DNA of 31,369 nt from Klebsormidium nitens (GCA_000708835.1 DF237760.1:1-31369); one strand, 5' to 3'. Shown: positions 1 to 12,504, counted from the stretch's first letter. Notes: generated by a model from the letters alone, not told the origin. A program made the numbers and translations.

Positions 1-73
1 TGCGAACGCCCCCATACGCGCGCGGACAATATACTGGGACGAGTTCGATATGAAGATTCATAGACTCGAATCG

Positions 74-355
74 TCACACGAATGGAGTCTGGTATAAGCT
101 GGCGTTGCACTTCTGCAGCTGAAGGGGAGGGTTGGGATGGAAAAGGGGGTTGACCAAGCTTGTGTTGTCGCGAAAGAAAGCATTGAGTGGACCAGGATCA
201 GGCAGACTAGTGTTCCCTTCCACTTCCACATAAGCAATCACCACCTGAAGGGTAATGTTGGCTGCTTCACCTCTGTTCAAGGCGAGTGCTGCAACCATGA
301 TCAGAATAGCAACCCTGAACAAAACACACCCCGGTGGCACCTTCGGATCTGCCAT
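74..355 (-). CDS. Possible small secreted glycoprotein ORF (93 aa), unknown family
   Basis: I do not recognise this ORF. From the ATG at 355 it reads 93 residues to a TGA at 74. The first ~30 residues look like a signal peptide: a short polar start (MADPKVPPG), a hydrophobic core (VLFRVAILIMVAALAL) and a small-residue end near RGEA. The remaining ~60 residues hold four N-glycosylation sequons (NIT, NTS, NTS, NAS) and a proline-rich stretch, so a secreted or wall protein is a reasonable inference. The frame stays open upstream to 550, but that stretch is GC-rich, low in complexity and looks like leader DNA. The ORF could also be the first exon of a gene running off the left edge, because GT dinucleotides lie just before the stop. 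There is no homology support. Confidence 0.35.
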   Translation of the reverse strand: MADPKVPPGCVLFRVAILIMVAALALNRGEAANITLQVVIAYVEVEGNTSLPDPGPLNAFFRDNTSLVNPLFHPNPPLQLQKCNASLYQTPFV

Positions 356-1334
356 GCTTGACTTGAGCGCCTTTCGTCCGCACGCGATGACAACGTGCTC
401 CTTTTCTTTGCCGCGCTTTAGGTACAGAGAGTTGCTGGCCGAACCGCGGCCGCTGAAGCGGATTCCCCAAGGTTTACAAGGGTTTCGCGGGAACAACAGT
501 GCGGCGACGCGGCCGCACTGCTGACCCGATCGTCCGGATCGACGGCCCAAACACCGTACCGGCCGGCCCGGCGTACGTGGGACTCACGGTCTTTCGATCC
601 GCGACGGTTCGGACGATGTCTTTTGTGCGGCCGCGGCCGGGCCGCGCATTGTCCCGGTAAGGGACCCCGAGGACTGGTGGTTGGAAGTTGAATGATCGGG
701 GCACTCTTTAGAGTTCTTACAAAGTTTTCCGAATGCGCTTGCTGATTCGATCAGAAGTTGCTGCTCAGCAGCTATACTCTCCTGAAACTGTTGATTCATG
801 TTCCAGCGCTGCCGGCCCACTATTCCCGTCTGCGACATGGAGGCATTAGTCCCAGGGCCGGGGACGGCCCTGAAGAAGCTGTCATTAATTGCAGAGCAAG
901 AATGGCACGATTACTAGGATATGACAGTCAATAGTATGAAAGACCCGACGGAAGTGATTGGCGCGTCGGCCTAAAATACGAAGTCGTATGTGATCGAGTA
1001 ATGACTTGTCCGACTCGATCATAGATTGATGCTGCCTTACCGAGCCTGGGCCTTGATTTTCATATCAGATCACATCCGATAGCATCCATACTTCTGTCTC
1101 TTGACAATTATATAGGGACGAAAAGCTGCGTCTGGACAGTTCGCAGCGCCACATGGAACATGCATCCACTTGAGCGTATGAGCGCGGAATGACGCAAATG
1201 TTATGATTATACTGCTCAAAATGGGTGTCGCAACCCAGAGTATTTTACGTAATCTGCAGTACCGCTGTGTTAGGTATGCTCGCATCCTGGATTGCTGGCA
1301 TCATGAAGAGCTGGAGCATAGTACTTGCTCCATG
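356..1334. other. Intergenic or leader region
   Basis: This stretch lies between the small secreted ORF and the 3' end of the coiled-coil gene, both on the minus strand. It should hold the 3' UTR of the latter and the promoter or leader of the former. The part from about 450 to 660 is strongly GC-rich with several GCGGCCGC-like words. Short open frames occur on both strands, but none has coding character or convincing splice sites. Confidence 0.5.
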
Positions 1335-4300
1335 TCAACTCGATAAGGTTATTGCCACAGGAGTCGAAGCCTGGGCTCTCCTGGGCGAAACCAAAAGTGG
1401 TGTCGCCGGTACGCTGACGCTCAGCTGCTTCTTTTCTGCCGATGTGACCAATCTTCGCCGTGCCTTCGGCTGTATATCCTTCTCTAGAAACAGCGCCAAC
1501 TGCAAGAGAAGAAGGGAACTTTCAACGAAAAAGGTAGTCGAGACAATTGACAGCGTACTCCTCTGCCCAAGAGAAGTTGAGGCTCTCACCATATCTGTTT
1601 ACCTACAAGCAACTTAACGAGATTACGGTTCTCTACTCACACATTCTTCTTCCTTGCTACATCCTCTACTTTGTCATGTTTCAAGTCATGCCGAGTCTTC
1701 CTTGTTATATGTCTTGGACTGCTTTAGAAGTCGTAACGACCTTCTTGTTCTTGTTTCGGACTGCCCCCTCATAATAGATCTTGCAGAATTTTTCAGGACG
1801 CAGCCCACGAAAGGCTGCAAGAAGGGCCTACGGAGTATCCCGGACGCTGACGTCTGTGACGTCTAATTTCTACAGGAGGAGATACACACGTCTGCCTCTA
1901 GGCAAAAGATCTGGTTCAAAGCAGCCCTCCTCTCTATCGTCCAAATTGCAAAGCATGTTTCAATCATAGAGTCCAAAAATCTGGTCCATCACAGGCGAGC
2001 TACAAATCCAGAACCGCCCCCACACTAAACGTTCCGAGGAAGAAACTCTCAGGGGGATCCCTCAAAGGTTAAAGCCGCTCACCCGCTTGGACAGGTGCGG
2101 CGGCCGCGGGTTGCCCACTTTCTGCTCTAGCGGCTGCTTGTACCGGAACGCCGCCAGCCGGACAAGCGCTTCCAAAAACTCCATGTACGTCAGCGTGGGC
2201 TCGCCGGACTCCCCTCCGAGCACGTCCGGCACGTGGACTTTCGCAAAGATGGCGTCGCAAGCAGCCTGCAAAAGAAAAGACTACGATCTGGAGCACGATT
2301 TCTTGTCATCATGGAAAAGGAAATAGCGGCTTTCGGCATGATTGCAAAGCGGGGCGAAACCAGAAAGGACTCTTCGTCGACCAGGTCACCATCTATAGCG
2401 GCCGATACAGAAACACTTTTGCGACTCCTTCTCATCGAAGATCGTTTTCCAGATTGGAGGTGATTCTGTCCACAGCAACTTCAGCAACTTCCCTCAGAGG
2501 GCGCTTGACTGCGACTCAGAGGCCTGCTTTTAAAAAACTCGCACGCGCTTTTGAAGACTTTCAAAAGACTCAAGATATGGACGACATTCCCAGGTCGATT
2601 TGGATAAGTGGTGTCGCTTACGGGTGCGACTGCGATGCCAGGCCCGTCCGCCTGCCGTTTCAACAGGCCGATGTCCCGCACTAGTTTTCCTGCAACGAGA
2701 GGCGGGGAGGAAACTCGGTGAGACAGGTGAGAGCAAGGCTGAATCCATAAACAGCGAGGTAATCCTAAGCGAAACCAAAAGGGACCACGGACTCGAAGTT
2801 CAGCATTTTGCGGAAGCTGCATGTTCAGCCCTTCAAGCTCACGTTGTAATCAAAGCAAATCGTTCGATTCGTTCCGAATGCTCTTGAACCATATTGACGG
2901 CATTCAGAGGGATTCCGGTCGACCTTCGTGACAAATGAGTGCAAAGAGAAGCACGGTCCCCCCGCCTTCCGTCGCCAACTTTCAAGATTCGTAACACAGA
3001 GTCCGGCTGATTAAAGTTGAGGAGAAGGGCTTGATTAAGGTCACCGGTGAGCCAGGGGGAAGAATCAATTATGGTGTATTCCAAAACAGAGAAAGCGTGT
3101 AGCTCAGCATAATCCTGCTACTCTGCAAGCGTTCTTGTCAAGACGCAACTTATTCAAACCACTCGATGCGGCGCAGGTGAGTCCCAAAAAAGAAAGAAAC
3201 GCCCGCTCACCGAACTGCAGCAGGGTCATGCTGGGGCGGCTCTTGTCGGTGTAGCTCTTCCCCAGCATACAGTAAAAGGCGTAGATCTCCTTCAGGTGCT
3301 CGTCGGCGCCCGCCAGTTTCTTTTGGACCGCGTTCAGTTGCGCCGGGCCGTCATCCTCCTGCAGCGACGGAACTAACCGGAACGTGAGTGCGTGGCGGTC
3401 GAAAGCACGCAAAATTCAACGGTTATGAGATTTTACCTTCGTTCAGGTCAATGACTCGAATGATAAAAAGAGTCTGTTGCACTATTTCCTTACTCGCCCC
3501 TTTGGCTTCGATTGGTCTGGCTGCAATCCAGATCGGAAATAGCTCCCACAATGCAGGTCACCGGATGATGAAGAGATGATGAAAAGATAACGGTTGAATA
3601 AAAGGCTATTGGTCAACAGTGATACATCATGGCTTCTGATACTGGACACCGAATCCTTGATATCTTCGACTTCAAAGCATCAGCTTTACGGCGACCAAGA
3701 CCATCACGTATGGAGTCTGAGAGGAGATAAATTGCGAAGCTCGTCTTTTGACACCTTTTCAATAGTGCTCCTACTTCCCCGTTCGCACGGCCTGATCAAT
3801 CCTACTTCAGATCTCATTTTCGTCCGGATTCATGCTTTGGTGTTTTAGCCAGAGCTGCATACCCACCGTCACCAACAGATCCTCCACGTTGATCGTAATA
3901 AAGTTTCCGCCCGCTCGCGGAGAGATCGCCGCGCTGTACAGCGATATCTGGTCGCCATCCACGCTGGGCGCCTCCAAAACGACGGCCGGCGTCGCCCTGC
4001 GCGCGGCCGCCATCGCTGCCGCGGCCGCGGCCGCGGCGCCGTCGCGCGCGGGAAGCGCGCTCCCGAAGCGCTCGCGGAACTCCACCAGCTGGCGGCTGAC
4101 GGCAGCAACGACCTCCTTCTCTTCGTCGACGTTCTTTCGGAGGGACGCGCACTCGGCGCGCGACGCGGCCAACTCTGCAGGGGTTCGAAAAGACTTTCGG
4201 GACGCCGCGAGCAGCGTTGCCGCGAAATGTACTCATTGTGGCTCCGCTTAAAGACTGTAAAATCATTCAAAGCTTCGCCGCTTGAAGGCCATGTCTTCAA

Positions 4301-7300
4301 CCAGGGACCGGATGCAAGACCATTCAAGTGGCGTCCCGGGACTACCAGCTGAGTGCAAGATTTTGCGAAGGTAGCGCGTACGACGGTTGGAAGGGACCGG
4401 AGTTAAGGGAAGCGGATTCAGGAACCCAACTTGGTGGCGAAATTGAGGGCAACACATTGATTAAATTAAACGCCGCCTGGTTCTGCTTGATCTCTTACTC
4501 ACAGCAGTTTGCCTTGATTCTAGCAGCAACACATACGCTCAATAAATTTCAGTTTAGCGACAGAACATGTCAGACAAAGTTTAAAAGGCGCTCTTCCAAG
4601 CCGGGGGCCTCACCGATGAGCAGCTGCGCCTCCCCCTGCTTCAGCAGCTTCTGCGCCTCTGTGTGCTCCACGATCGCGCTCATCGCCGCGTCGCGCTCGC
4701 GCCGAAGCAGCTGCAAAAGGACCACGCGCGCGAAACGTCAGCGAGTGGTAACGTGGCGGCCGTGTGCGGCCGAGCTTAGTCTCGTGAAAAGGTGGTGATA
4801 CTCTTCAATTATCACATGAGTTCGAGACTACTCTTTCAATGAAAGTGTTATTCAAGCCAACCTTGATCGCGCGCAATTGGCAAGTTCCAAAGGCAATCTG
4901 CACAATCTACAGTGGAAAGGTATCTACAAATCGAAACTAAGCGCTTTATCCCCAAAGCCTTACTGTCTTCCATGATTACCAATCCGTCGCAGCTTTTTGT
5001 ACAGCTTCAACTGGGGTATGCAAAGCTGGGCAATCCTCCTCCTCTAGTTGACAGCACGCGTCTGGCCTGACTTCTGAATACGTCAGCACCGGCAAACGCG
5101 TTCCGGCCGAAGATCATGTTTCGTCACCCGCCACCTCACCTCCAGCAGTTCGTCCCGCTCTTTGGTCACGCCCGCGAGGTCCGCCGCGAGCCGCGCGTTT
5201 TCCTCGCGCAGCGCGTGTTCCTCGCGGCCGGCCGCCTCTAAACCCGTCTTGGCCTCCAGAAACTGCGCGGTCAGCTGGCGCACCATCGCGTTGTAAACGC
5301 TGTGTTGCTCCGCCAGGCTGGCCTCGCTCTGCGCACGAGACGAGCAGGTGACGTCAGCGAAGAGGGACTGGCGTCAGCACACAGAGATGATTCCAAAAAT
5401 TGCGCGGTCAGCTGGCGCACCATCGCGCTGTACACGCTGTGCTGCTTCGCGAGCTAGCTTCGCTCTGCGCGTGCGACGACGTGGTAATGTCAGAAAGTGC
5501 GTGGATACGTGAACAAACTGAGGCGACGTGTCTTTCTCGTTTGCAACGCGCTCCAGAAAACCACGCAGTGTGCATCGCCAATCCACCGAGCCCTCGCCTC
5601 CCTTGTGTGCAGTAGAACTGGTGACGTGAGCCAGAGATACTTTTCAGAGAGACGATTTTCGTTTCCGCGATTGTCCCTGAGCTTCCGCGTTTCCAATGCT
5701 CTTGTTTACTTTTCCCTTCAGCAAGGGACAGTCTCTGAAAGCCTCCTTAATGAATGAAGGTCTGCAGAACGTCAGAGCACACTAGAACGGTCAACCATGA
5801 CGGCGACGTCTCACCTCTTGCAATCGCCTTTTGGTCGCCTGCAGCTCCTGATAGAAGTGCTGCACTTGTTCCCGGCTTGCTTCGACCTCCTGGAAAGAGA
5901 AGAAGGTACTGTGTGTAAGTGCTTCGCGGACCGCAATTGTTTTTCGGACTGCTTTCAAGAACGTCTTGGCACCACAAATACTCTGATATGGTTTCCTGAC
6001 TGCCGAAAATTCAATGGTACTGGAAATGGACTCCAGACTCCACTCTATTTCCAATTTCCAGAACCGATGCCTATGTCGGAAGTAGGAAGAAATTCCACGC
6101 TGGTGAGCTTGATCCTACTGCTTTCTCTCATATTCTCTTCTGCATGCATTCAAGAGCACAGAATCCAACTAATCTTCGAAGCGACATGACCTGCTCTGTT
6201 TGCGAGCAAGTCCGCAAAATGATATTAGCGACTCTCAACGAACGCGTGTCCACGAGAAGAAGACTGAGCGCTGTCAAGCCGTACCTCTGTCAGAGTTGCC
6301 GCCATGTCCGCGTCGCACTTGCGGTCCCGCCCGCCGTACGTCCAGAAGCGCGTCCCGGACGCTTCCTGCGGACGCTTCGACGGCGAGACGTGAGAGCCGC
6401 TGGTGGAGGGGTTCCCGGGGCCCCGCTGGGGGGACGGTTGCCGGACCGCGCTGTACGGCCTACGGGCAAAAAACGATGATCTTGTTAGAAACGGGGCCTT
6501 ACCAGTTCAGCCAAACGGAGCGATCGCAAAGATGCGCGCGCTGAACGTTACTTTTAAATACTCTGGCGCATGATTTGATGCTGAACAAAGAGCGTACTGA
6601 CGCAAAAGACGGTGCATGAGACGGAGCCTCACTTTGTCAAATGCAGAATCCAATCTCTGGTACACTTGGACCTTCAGCTCGAAGCCAAAACAACCGGCAG
6701 ATTGACATTGGCATCTTCTTTGCAATCATGGTACTTTTTTTGGTGATTGTCCCCGCATCAATTTGGTCGGAGGATCTCGCCTCACGCCTCCAATTACTCA
6801 CGGGGGATGGTGCCCGGCGGTCGCCACCAGCGCGGCCCCCCGGGGGCTGTCCTTCCTGTCGCGGGGGCTCGCCAGCGCGCGCGCGTTTCTGGCGCTCCTC
6901 AGGGAGTCGCTTGGTGACTCTTGCCGGGCGTCCGCAATGCGCGCCTCGCGCTCGCGCTCTTTGACCCAGTCGCTAATGACGCTGGTCTTCCGCTGCCCGG
7001 TTTTGTCGTCCGTATACTTTAAGGCTTGGCTTGAGATGTGGGGGAGGTCCGGGGTTTGGAGGTTTCGGAGGGTTTGGCGCGGAGACGTCGCGAGGGCGCC
7101 CGCCGGGGCGTGCTCGGTAGAAGAGAGGCCCGTCGTCTCGGAGATGTACTGCACGAGTTGCAAGTGATAACCGTCTCAGAACGGTAGGAGAAAGAAAAGG
7201 GGCTCCCGAGGCGGATTGCCTGGGGGCCCCCCGCCAATACAAACCACTTCGATCGACGGTGAATGTTGGTGATATTGTTCAACCCAGTCCGTCAATCCCG

Positions 7301-10004
7301 GGGGGGTATTGCTGAATAGGGTCTCTTTCTCGAGAGCTTCTTTTCTCCCTCCTCTTGTTCTCTCAGGCCCCAGAAGATTCAGTTTTCAGAGTCCTCTGAA
7401 CCCCTAACTTCCTTGATGTTGAAAACAAAAGATCATAGGCCAACGCAAAGATTGGCAGATGGGGGCGTCGTCACCTGAGGTTTGTTGGCACACATAAAAC
7501 GACACCTTTCTTGCGCCAGAATTTTTGCAAGGACTACCACAACCATTCTCTCCCGTGTTGAACGTCCGAATGATAAAAAAGTGACGTACCTGCGCCCATT
7601 TTGCTGAGTGCACGGCGGTCAGGTAGATTCTTCCCTCCAAGCCCCGCACGAACTCCGCCACGAACCCCACGAGGCGGTGCCCGTGCGCCTTCTCGACGTA
7701 AGTGATCAATGAGCTGGCGGCTGCATACGTCAAGGTGGCGTCAGATAGGCGTTCTCGAAAGCGATTAAACCCCGCTCTTTAGAGGGGCCGCAAGTTGTAG
7801 GATGGTCATATCGAAACGCCTCTCGAGGACAGCACGCGTATCATCAGCTTTCCTGCTATATCGAATCTCATCAGCTCGTGCGGGACAAACCTTTTCCAAA
7901 AACGGCTTTGCCAATTCATCTGGACTTTTGGTGTTCGCAGCTAGCAAACCACGTGCCGCTTGACCAACGTGGCGATATGAAAGGCCCTTGATCGAGCTCC
8001 ACATAAGCTGCTTGCGCTTCCTCTCACCTCTTCGGACGTCCGTCTTGATACGGACGTCCTGCAACGGCCTGCTCTCCTCCGCGTCTTTCTCGTCGCCCCT
8101 AGTTCCTCTTGACCGCGCGCTCAGCGCGCCCTCGTTGGCACTCCCAAGGTAACGCCGGCTGTACAACCTGACTGTGGCGTTACATCGAAGACCGTCCCCT
8201 TCTTGGACGCATGTCGCGACGAACCTCTGGTCCAGAGATGGCGGGACGTAGACCTGGAGACGATTGCACAGGTTGAGAGACCGGAATCCCCATACAAAAT
8301 CGAATGGGGAAGAACAGAACATTGAAAAAAAGTTCTCGCTTCTTTCCAGGATGTGCGTCGAAGAATGTGAGTGTGAATCTTTGAAGCGACCGCAGTTGTT
8401 TGCAGTGACTTTTTCTCGAACACCTTGTTCTCGGAAGTTTGGAAGGTGGTTTTCGCACGGAAGCAAGACTTGTCTCAACTGGGTCACTGAAAGCAAAGCC
8501 TAACCAAGCCTGTACATCACAAATTGAGTGACTCGAACAGCCTGCAGTTTTCCTCGGCCTAATGTACATGTCTACTGCGCTCCTCTCAAGCTCTCCCAAA
8601 GCGCTTTTCTTTTCAGCTTACCTGCAAACAATGCGGACAGCACAACCCCCCGAAAGCTCCCGGCCCCAACGGCTGCTCCGCTGTGGCCGCTTTCCGCCGG
8701 ACCTTTCCGTTTCCGTACACCCTCGGACTCCGGACGCCTTGTTCGGATGGAGAAGGGTCCGAAAGCGAGCACAAGAGCTCGTCCAAATCGTCCTTTCTAA
8801 GCAGCTGCGAGATCTCCTGGTCGCCGGGGCCAAGGGATCGGGCGACGGCGATCCACCCCTCGGGATTGCAGGCGTCCTGAACCAAAGGAGAATCTGAATT
8901 GAGCAAGTAGGGTTGGTCGCGTGTTTAGAGGTAGTCAAACGTCTATGGTCAGCATTAGCTGGATCGTCGGGGTTTGGAAAGCGAAGCTAATGCATTTCAG
9001 ACGTCACGCTGCAGCAGGGACCTAAGATTGTACCTCTAAGCTGTTCGACGGTCACTTTACAAGGAAAGTCTTCTTCCGCAGCGGGCCCACTCAAAACACG
9101 TCTTAGGCGTTTTTGAACCTACTAAGTTAGCTCTCCTGAATCTGCTAATGTAGCAACTTTACCCGCAGTAGCTGTCCGGATGCAAGCCTTCTATCCAACT
9201 GCCGTCTGCGCATGGCAAAGTTGCTCTGTCTTCCATTCCTGTAATCAACAGTTCCCTTGCATATTGGAGCTTGCTCTTCTTCGTGCTGGTAACGTCTAGC
9301 GCTGCAGACCCATAGAAAGAAGGATAGAAACAAAGTGGCTACTTAGGTGAGAGCAACTTATAACCACGTACCTCCGTGAACTTCTCCTCGCATCGCTTCC
9401 GAAACGCCTCCCTGGTAGCCTTTGAAGTGGCCACTCGGTTAACGTACCCATCGTCCGAGGTTTGGTACCTGCCGGCCAATCAGCAAGCGTCATGACCTGA
9501 GTCGTAAATCTGCTACACTAGGTCCAGTTATCCTGGTGACTGCTAGAGAGATGCAAACGGAGTCTCGTTAACGGCATGCTCGAATGCCGAAGCCGTGTTT
9601 CGTGACTAGATGGTATTGTCAGAAAAGAAATTCGTGGTGTGGACCATTAGCTGTGGTTTCACCAGCGAAGTGAAGATGCGCTCTGATGAACTCACAACGC
9701 ATTGGTGAGCCTCTGTTCGTATGAAGCTGAATATAGACTGAATCGAGTCTTGCATCCTGCTCAATGTTGACCGCAAAGCGGACGGCTTCGGCTTGATAGC
9801 CGAACAGTGTCTGGCAGCATCTTTCGTAAAGCGACACAGCTTCTTTTTCAACTCTGAGCAATGTAAGCACGCAAGAGGGTTGTATAAGGGAGCTCAAATG
9901 AAGAAAAGAGTCGAAGGAGCAGGGTTCGTTTACCAGACGGTTAGGCAGCCCTGGTCGATGATCAGCGTGTCAGGAATGTTGAGCCGCAGTTTCAAGCCCC
10001 TGTC
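1335..10004 (-). CDS. Multi-exon coiled-coil protein with C-terminal EF-hand-like domain (5' end unresolved)
   Basis: Fifteen minus-strand exons join in frame, 5' to 3': 9934-10004, 9372-9468, 8622-8876, 8028-8253, 7590-7720, 6802-7148, 6285-6459, 5815-5889, 5140-5328, 4614-4710, 3867-4174, 3211-3358, 2622-2689, 2083-2265, 1335-1499. They give 844 residues and a TGA. Counting from the first exon, residues ~1-290 look globular and include CCPHC near 135. Residues ~290-425 are Ser/Pro/Arg-rich and probably disordered. Residues ~425-605 are a heptad-like, Glu/Arg/Leu-rich coiled coil followed by an alanine run. Residues ~640-810 look helical and EF-hand-like (MTLLQFGKLVRDIGLL, then LTYMEFLEALVRLA), without a canonical calcium loop. 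No ATG precedes the first listed exon, so N-terminal exons are missing; one candidate ends at 10228 (ENFDWRVLAD, donor GTACGT). I cannot name the family. A ciliary or centrosomal scaffold is a weak inference from the domain layout. Confidence 0.82.
5390..5478 (-). pseudogene. Decayed partial copy of the neighbouring coiled-coil exon
   Basis: This intronic segment repeats about 90 bases of the 5' part of exon 5140-5328, including its CGCAG acceptor. The parental segment is 5253-5348. The copy keeps the peptide AMVRQLTAQFLE with mostly silent changes, for example CAG TTT CTG GAG against CAA TTT TTG GAA. It has lost one base near its start, so the frame from its acceptor is broken. It ends inside the exon and has no matching donor. 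It is best read as a tandem exon duplication that has decayed, possibly once an alternative exon. Confidence 0.75.
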
Positions 10005-10485
10005 CTGCACAGCACACACCAGCACAGCCTTTCAGACTCTGTGCTGCTTTGCAATTTTAAATGGTTGAACAGCTTGCATGAGCTGAGTGCCTCTCAGTTC
10101 AAACGCCTTCTCTCAGTAATTGCTCCATTGCCTGATTGACAGCATGAACGCTAGCTGCACATGCAGGTTATGCTTTCTCACGTCAGAACGTTGAACTGCT
10201 CTTTATGAAACATCTACCACCACGTACGTCAGCTAGCACTCTCCAGTCGAAGTTTTCGTGAGCAGATTGTTGTGGTAATAAAACAGAAGACTTGAAGATA
10301 CACAGAGGCTCAATTGGGATGAGCAATGTGCTTCAGATGAGCGGTGTGCTTCGGAAGGGAGTAAAGAAGGACCGTAAGAAGTGGAGAAAAGTGCTGATTG
10401 ATCCTAACGCTACAATGCTGTCAAAAACGGACACAGTACGAGCTTGCTTTCAGAATAAACGAAAGCAAGCCGGAGTCCTTCCAGC

Positions 10486-10809
10486 ATGAGCTCTGCTGTG
10501 TTGCACATTCTGCAAGATGACATAAACCCTTTTACTCTCATACTGGTTGAGCTGAAACAGGTATGTACTTGTTGCGTCTTGCCAATATGATCAAAGTGGA
10601 GCCTCTTTGCCTATGTAATACTCGCCGTCTCCTGCTCTTAATGAACAAGGAACACCCCCGGCTGTGTTGCAAATCTTTGACAAGCAACTCACAGCAAGCA
10701 TTTACTGCATGCTAGAACTCAACTGCTTGCTTTACAGCCCGATCCCCAAACCTTACACTTCCAACAACGGCAGATCTCAAAGATATTCATCAATGAGGTG
10801 CCATCATGA
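10486..10809 (+). CDS. Possible two-exon plus-strand ORF (48 aa), unknown
   Basis: An ATG at 10486 opens MSSAVLHILQDDINPF and runs to a near-perfect donor (CAG|GTATGT) at 10560. The next good acceptor (TGCTTTACAG) ends at 10737, and the joined frame continues PDPQTLHFQQRQIS to a TGA at 10807-10809. A weak donor at 10797 could instead lead to further exons. The splice signals are the main support. The opposite strand is also open here and could supply 5' exons of the coiled-coil gene, so this entry competes with that reading. No family is recognised. Confidence 0.25.
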
Positions 10810-11734
10810 AGCTTTAGGCACAGGAAATGCTCGTTCCGCTGAGTCAAAACAATTTTGGCTGGCTTCAAAACTGGGACGTACTCTGACTCTAAGCCACCGC
10901 ATGCAAGCCCTCTTATCAAACCCTTTCTTCAACGCGGTTTAGCCTCAGCTTACATCTACCGTCAAGCGTCAGCAGCAGAGTTCTGCCGTTAGCAAAAACC
11001 TGAAGTTGAACAAAACCCTCTCAATGTGTAGATCAAGTATGTTCTGGAGCTGAGCATGTATTGAGATGCTCGTTATAGACGGGGGTGACTTACGCTTACA
11101 AAGAGGCGGAAGAGATCAGACCACCAGCCCGCTACAATGTGGCTGTGACCAGGTCCGATTGGACTGTCGGACACATCCATTGTAACCCGGCATGCCTGCC
11201 CAGGGTGTCAATCGTCTTACATGCACTTCCGCCGCATTTTGGCCCTCATCTATGGTGGACTTCTTGAGCATCACGTCTTTGCCTACCCTGCTTTGCCATT
11301 CTTCAGACGGATCAGGCCGGTCCAACACACAGCAAGGCTACGCCTGACCCCTCCTGCTCAAGAAGGCGAAAGGTCCCTTGGGGCAGCTTCCAAATGCTCT
11401 CACGCATGAGTGCTAGTATTGGAAGGAGACTCCACATCTACAGAAAGCCCATTCTGACCTTTCTAGCACTCTCTCTATTCTCTGATACCTTGACATCCCG
11501 TAAAGTGCACACGCATGGTGTTGCCATCGGCCAGGCATCCAATGGGGTTTGCCGGTTTGCAGCCACGTCTGCTGTGAATGGGGATCGTGGTGGCGCGTGC
11601 ACGGGTGACAGCCTGATTGCGCCCTGCGGTAAAAGTCTTATCATTTCTATTTCATTCGGAGTACACTGTACATAGCAACCAGAGGAGAACCAGAGCGCCT
11701 CCAGAGCGTCATCAGGTCTGAATTTTGGACTCAC

Positions 11735-12200
11735 CTATAAAGTCTGTGACATCAGCACCTACACCTGACTTCTGTGCATAATGGATCTCAATCGAGACGC
11801 AGAGCTGGTGCTCAGCTGGTGCAGCGGAGGAGTGCAGTGAAACTGCCGCACTGGCCAGCCTGGCCGGGCGGTACTTTGCAAGGTACTGTGCTGGATCCTG
11901 CACGTACTGCGACTGTGCTAACGAATGACGTGGCCCGATGAACCCACAACTCGAAAGTGGAGCAAACTGGTCCTTCATGTGTATGAGCTGCTCCAGTAGG
12001 TAGTACAGCCTGGCAACGTACTTGAAGGGTCTCATGAATGCACCCTTTAGCTTGTTTAGGTAGAAGCAGATGACATCAGCAGCAGATTGAGAGAAACAGG
12101 CTATTGAACCGCAAACTGGAATGCAAAACAGACGGCGCAAGAAAGGCAGAACCTGCCGTCGGATCCGTGACAATCGTATCGTGGCTGTTGGTATTCCAGA
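11735..12200 (-). CDS. Possible minus-strand exon (about 150 codons), unknown
   Basis: A minus-strand frame is open from about 12200 and has coding-like codon choice between 12090 and 11735 (for example KLKGAFMRPFKYVARLYYLL). It ends at a strong donor (ATAG|GTGAGT) at 11735. With that phase it joins the candidate exon 11489-11623, which begins after TTTTACCGCAG. Its upstream boundary is not clear. It may belong to the 5' part of the coiled-coil gene or to a separate gene. I see no recognisable motif. Confidence 0.3.
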
Positions 12201-12470
12201 CGTCGATTTTCAATGCTACCTTTGTCTGCCGTCCAAGACCGTCGGTCCAACATCCGGCCGGCCGAAATCTATCTTGTCGTTTCTGCGCTTTTCAAGCTCC
12301 TGACGTAAAGCCACGTGGCTATACTGAAGCTCCCGCGCCATCTAAGCCGTCCAACCATTCTGGTTGACCTTTCCCTTTTGACTTTCCGTGCACACCGGTT
12401 GCGCGACTTCTTGGAAATTCACTCAAAGGCCGTGACAGGTGGACAAGGTGCATTCTTATGCGACGATCTT

Positions 12471-12504
12471 TGCAGTGCTCAGATGTTTGCAGTGCTCAGA
12501 TGTT
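12471..12504. repeat. 17-base perfect tandem duplication
   Basis: The unit TGCAGTGCTCAGATGTT occurs twice head to tail, at 12471-12487 and 12488-12504, without mismatch. It lies about 370 bases upstream of the PPK1 start codon. It looks like a recent replication slippage or short duplication. Confidence 0.9.

Noticed and set aside
2062-2082. Stop codon at 2062 as the end of the coiled-coil gene
   Set aside because: A GTGAGC donor at 2082 joins in phase to exon 1335-1499, which continues naturally as LALFLEKDIQPKARRR.
3832-4251. Plus-strand ORF of 139 residues with an alanine run
   Set aside because: It is antisense to exon 3867-4174; the minus frame carries the coiled-coil pattern and joins neighbours in phase.
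4328-4798. Plus-strand ORF of 156 residues
   Set aside because: It is the antisense shadow of minus-strand exon 4614-4710 and is Ser/Cys/Arg-rich without domain character.
7765-8496. Minus-strand ORF of 243 residues taken as one gene
   Set aside because: Only 8028-8253 is exon. The rest is intron read-through on both sides; good splice sites bound the exon and phase joins its neighbours.
9619-9897. Minus-strand ORF of 92 residues after a good acceptor, with faint likeness to a Mad1 C-terminal segment (CCQTLFGYQ)
   Set aside because: It lies inside the intron between exons 9934-10004 and 9372-9468. Joining it to the upstream exon creates a TGA, and the likeness is too short to trust.
12102-12140. 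Possible 37-base intron on the minus strand that would join two open frames
   Set aside because: It is shorter than plausible spliceosomal introns in this kind of genome, and the frame is open without it.
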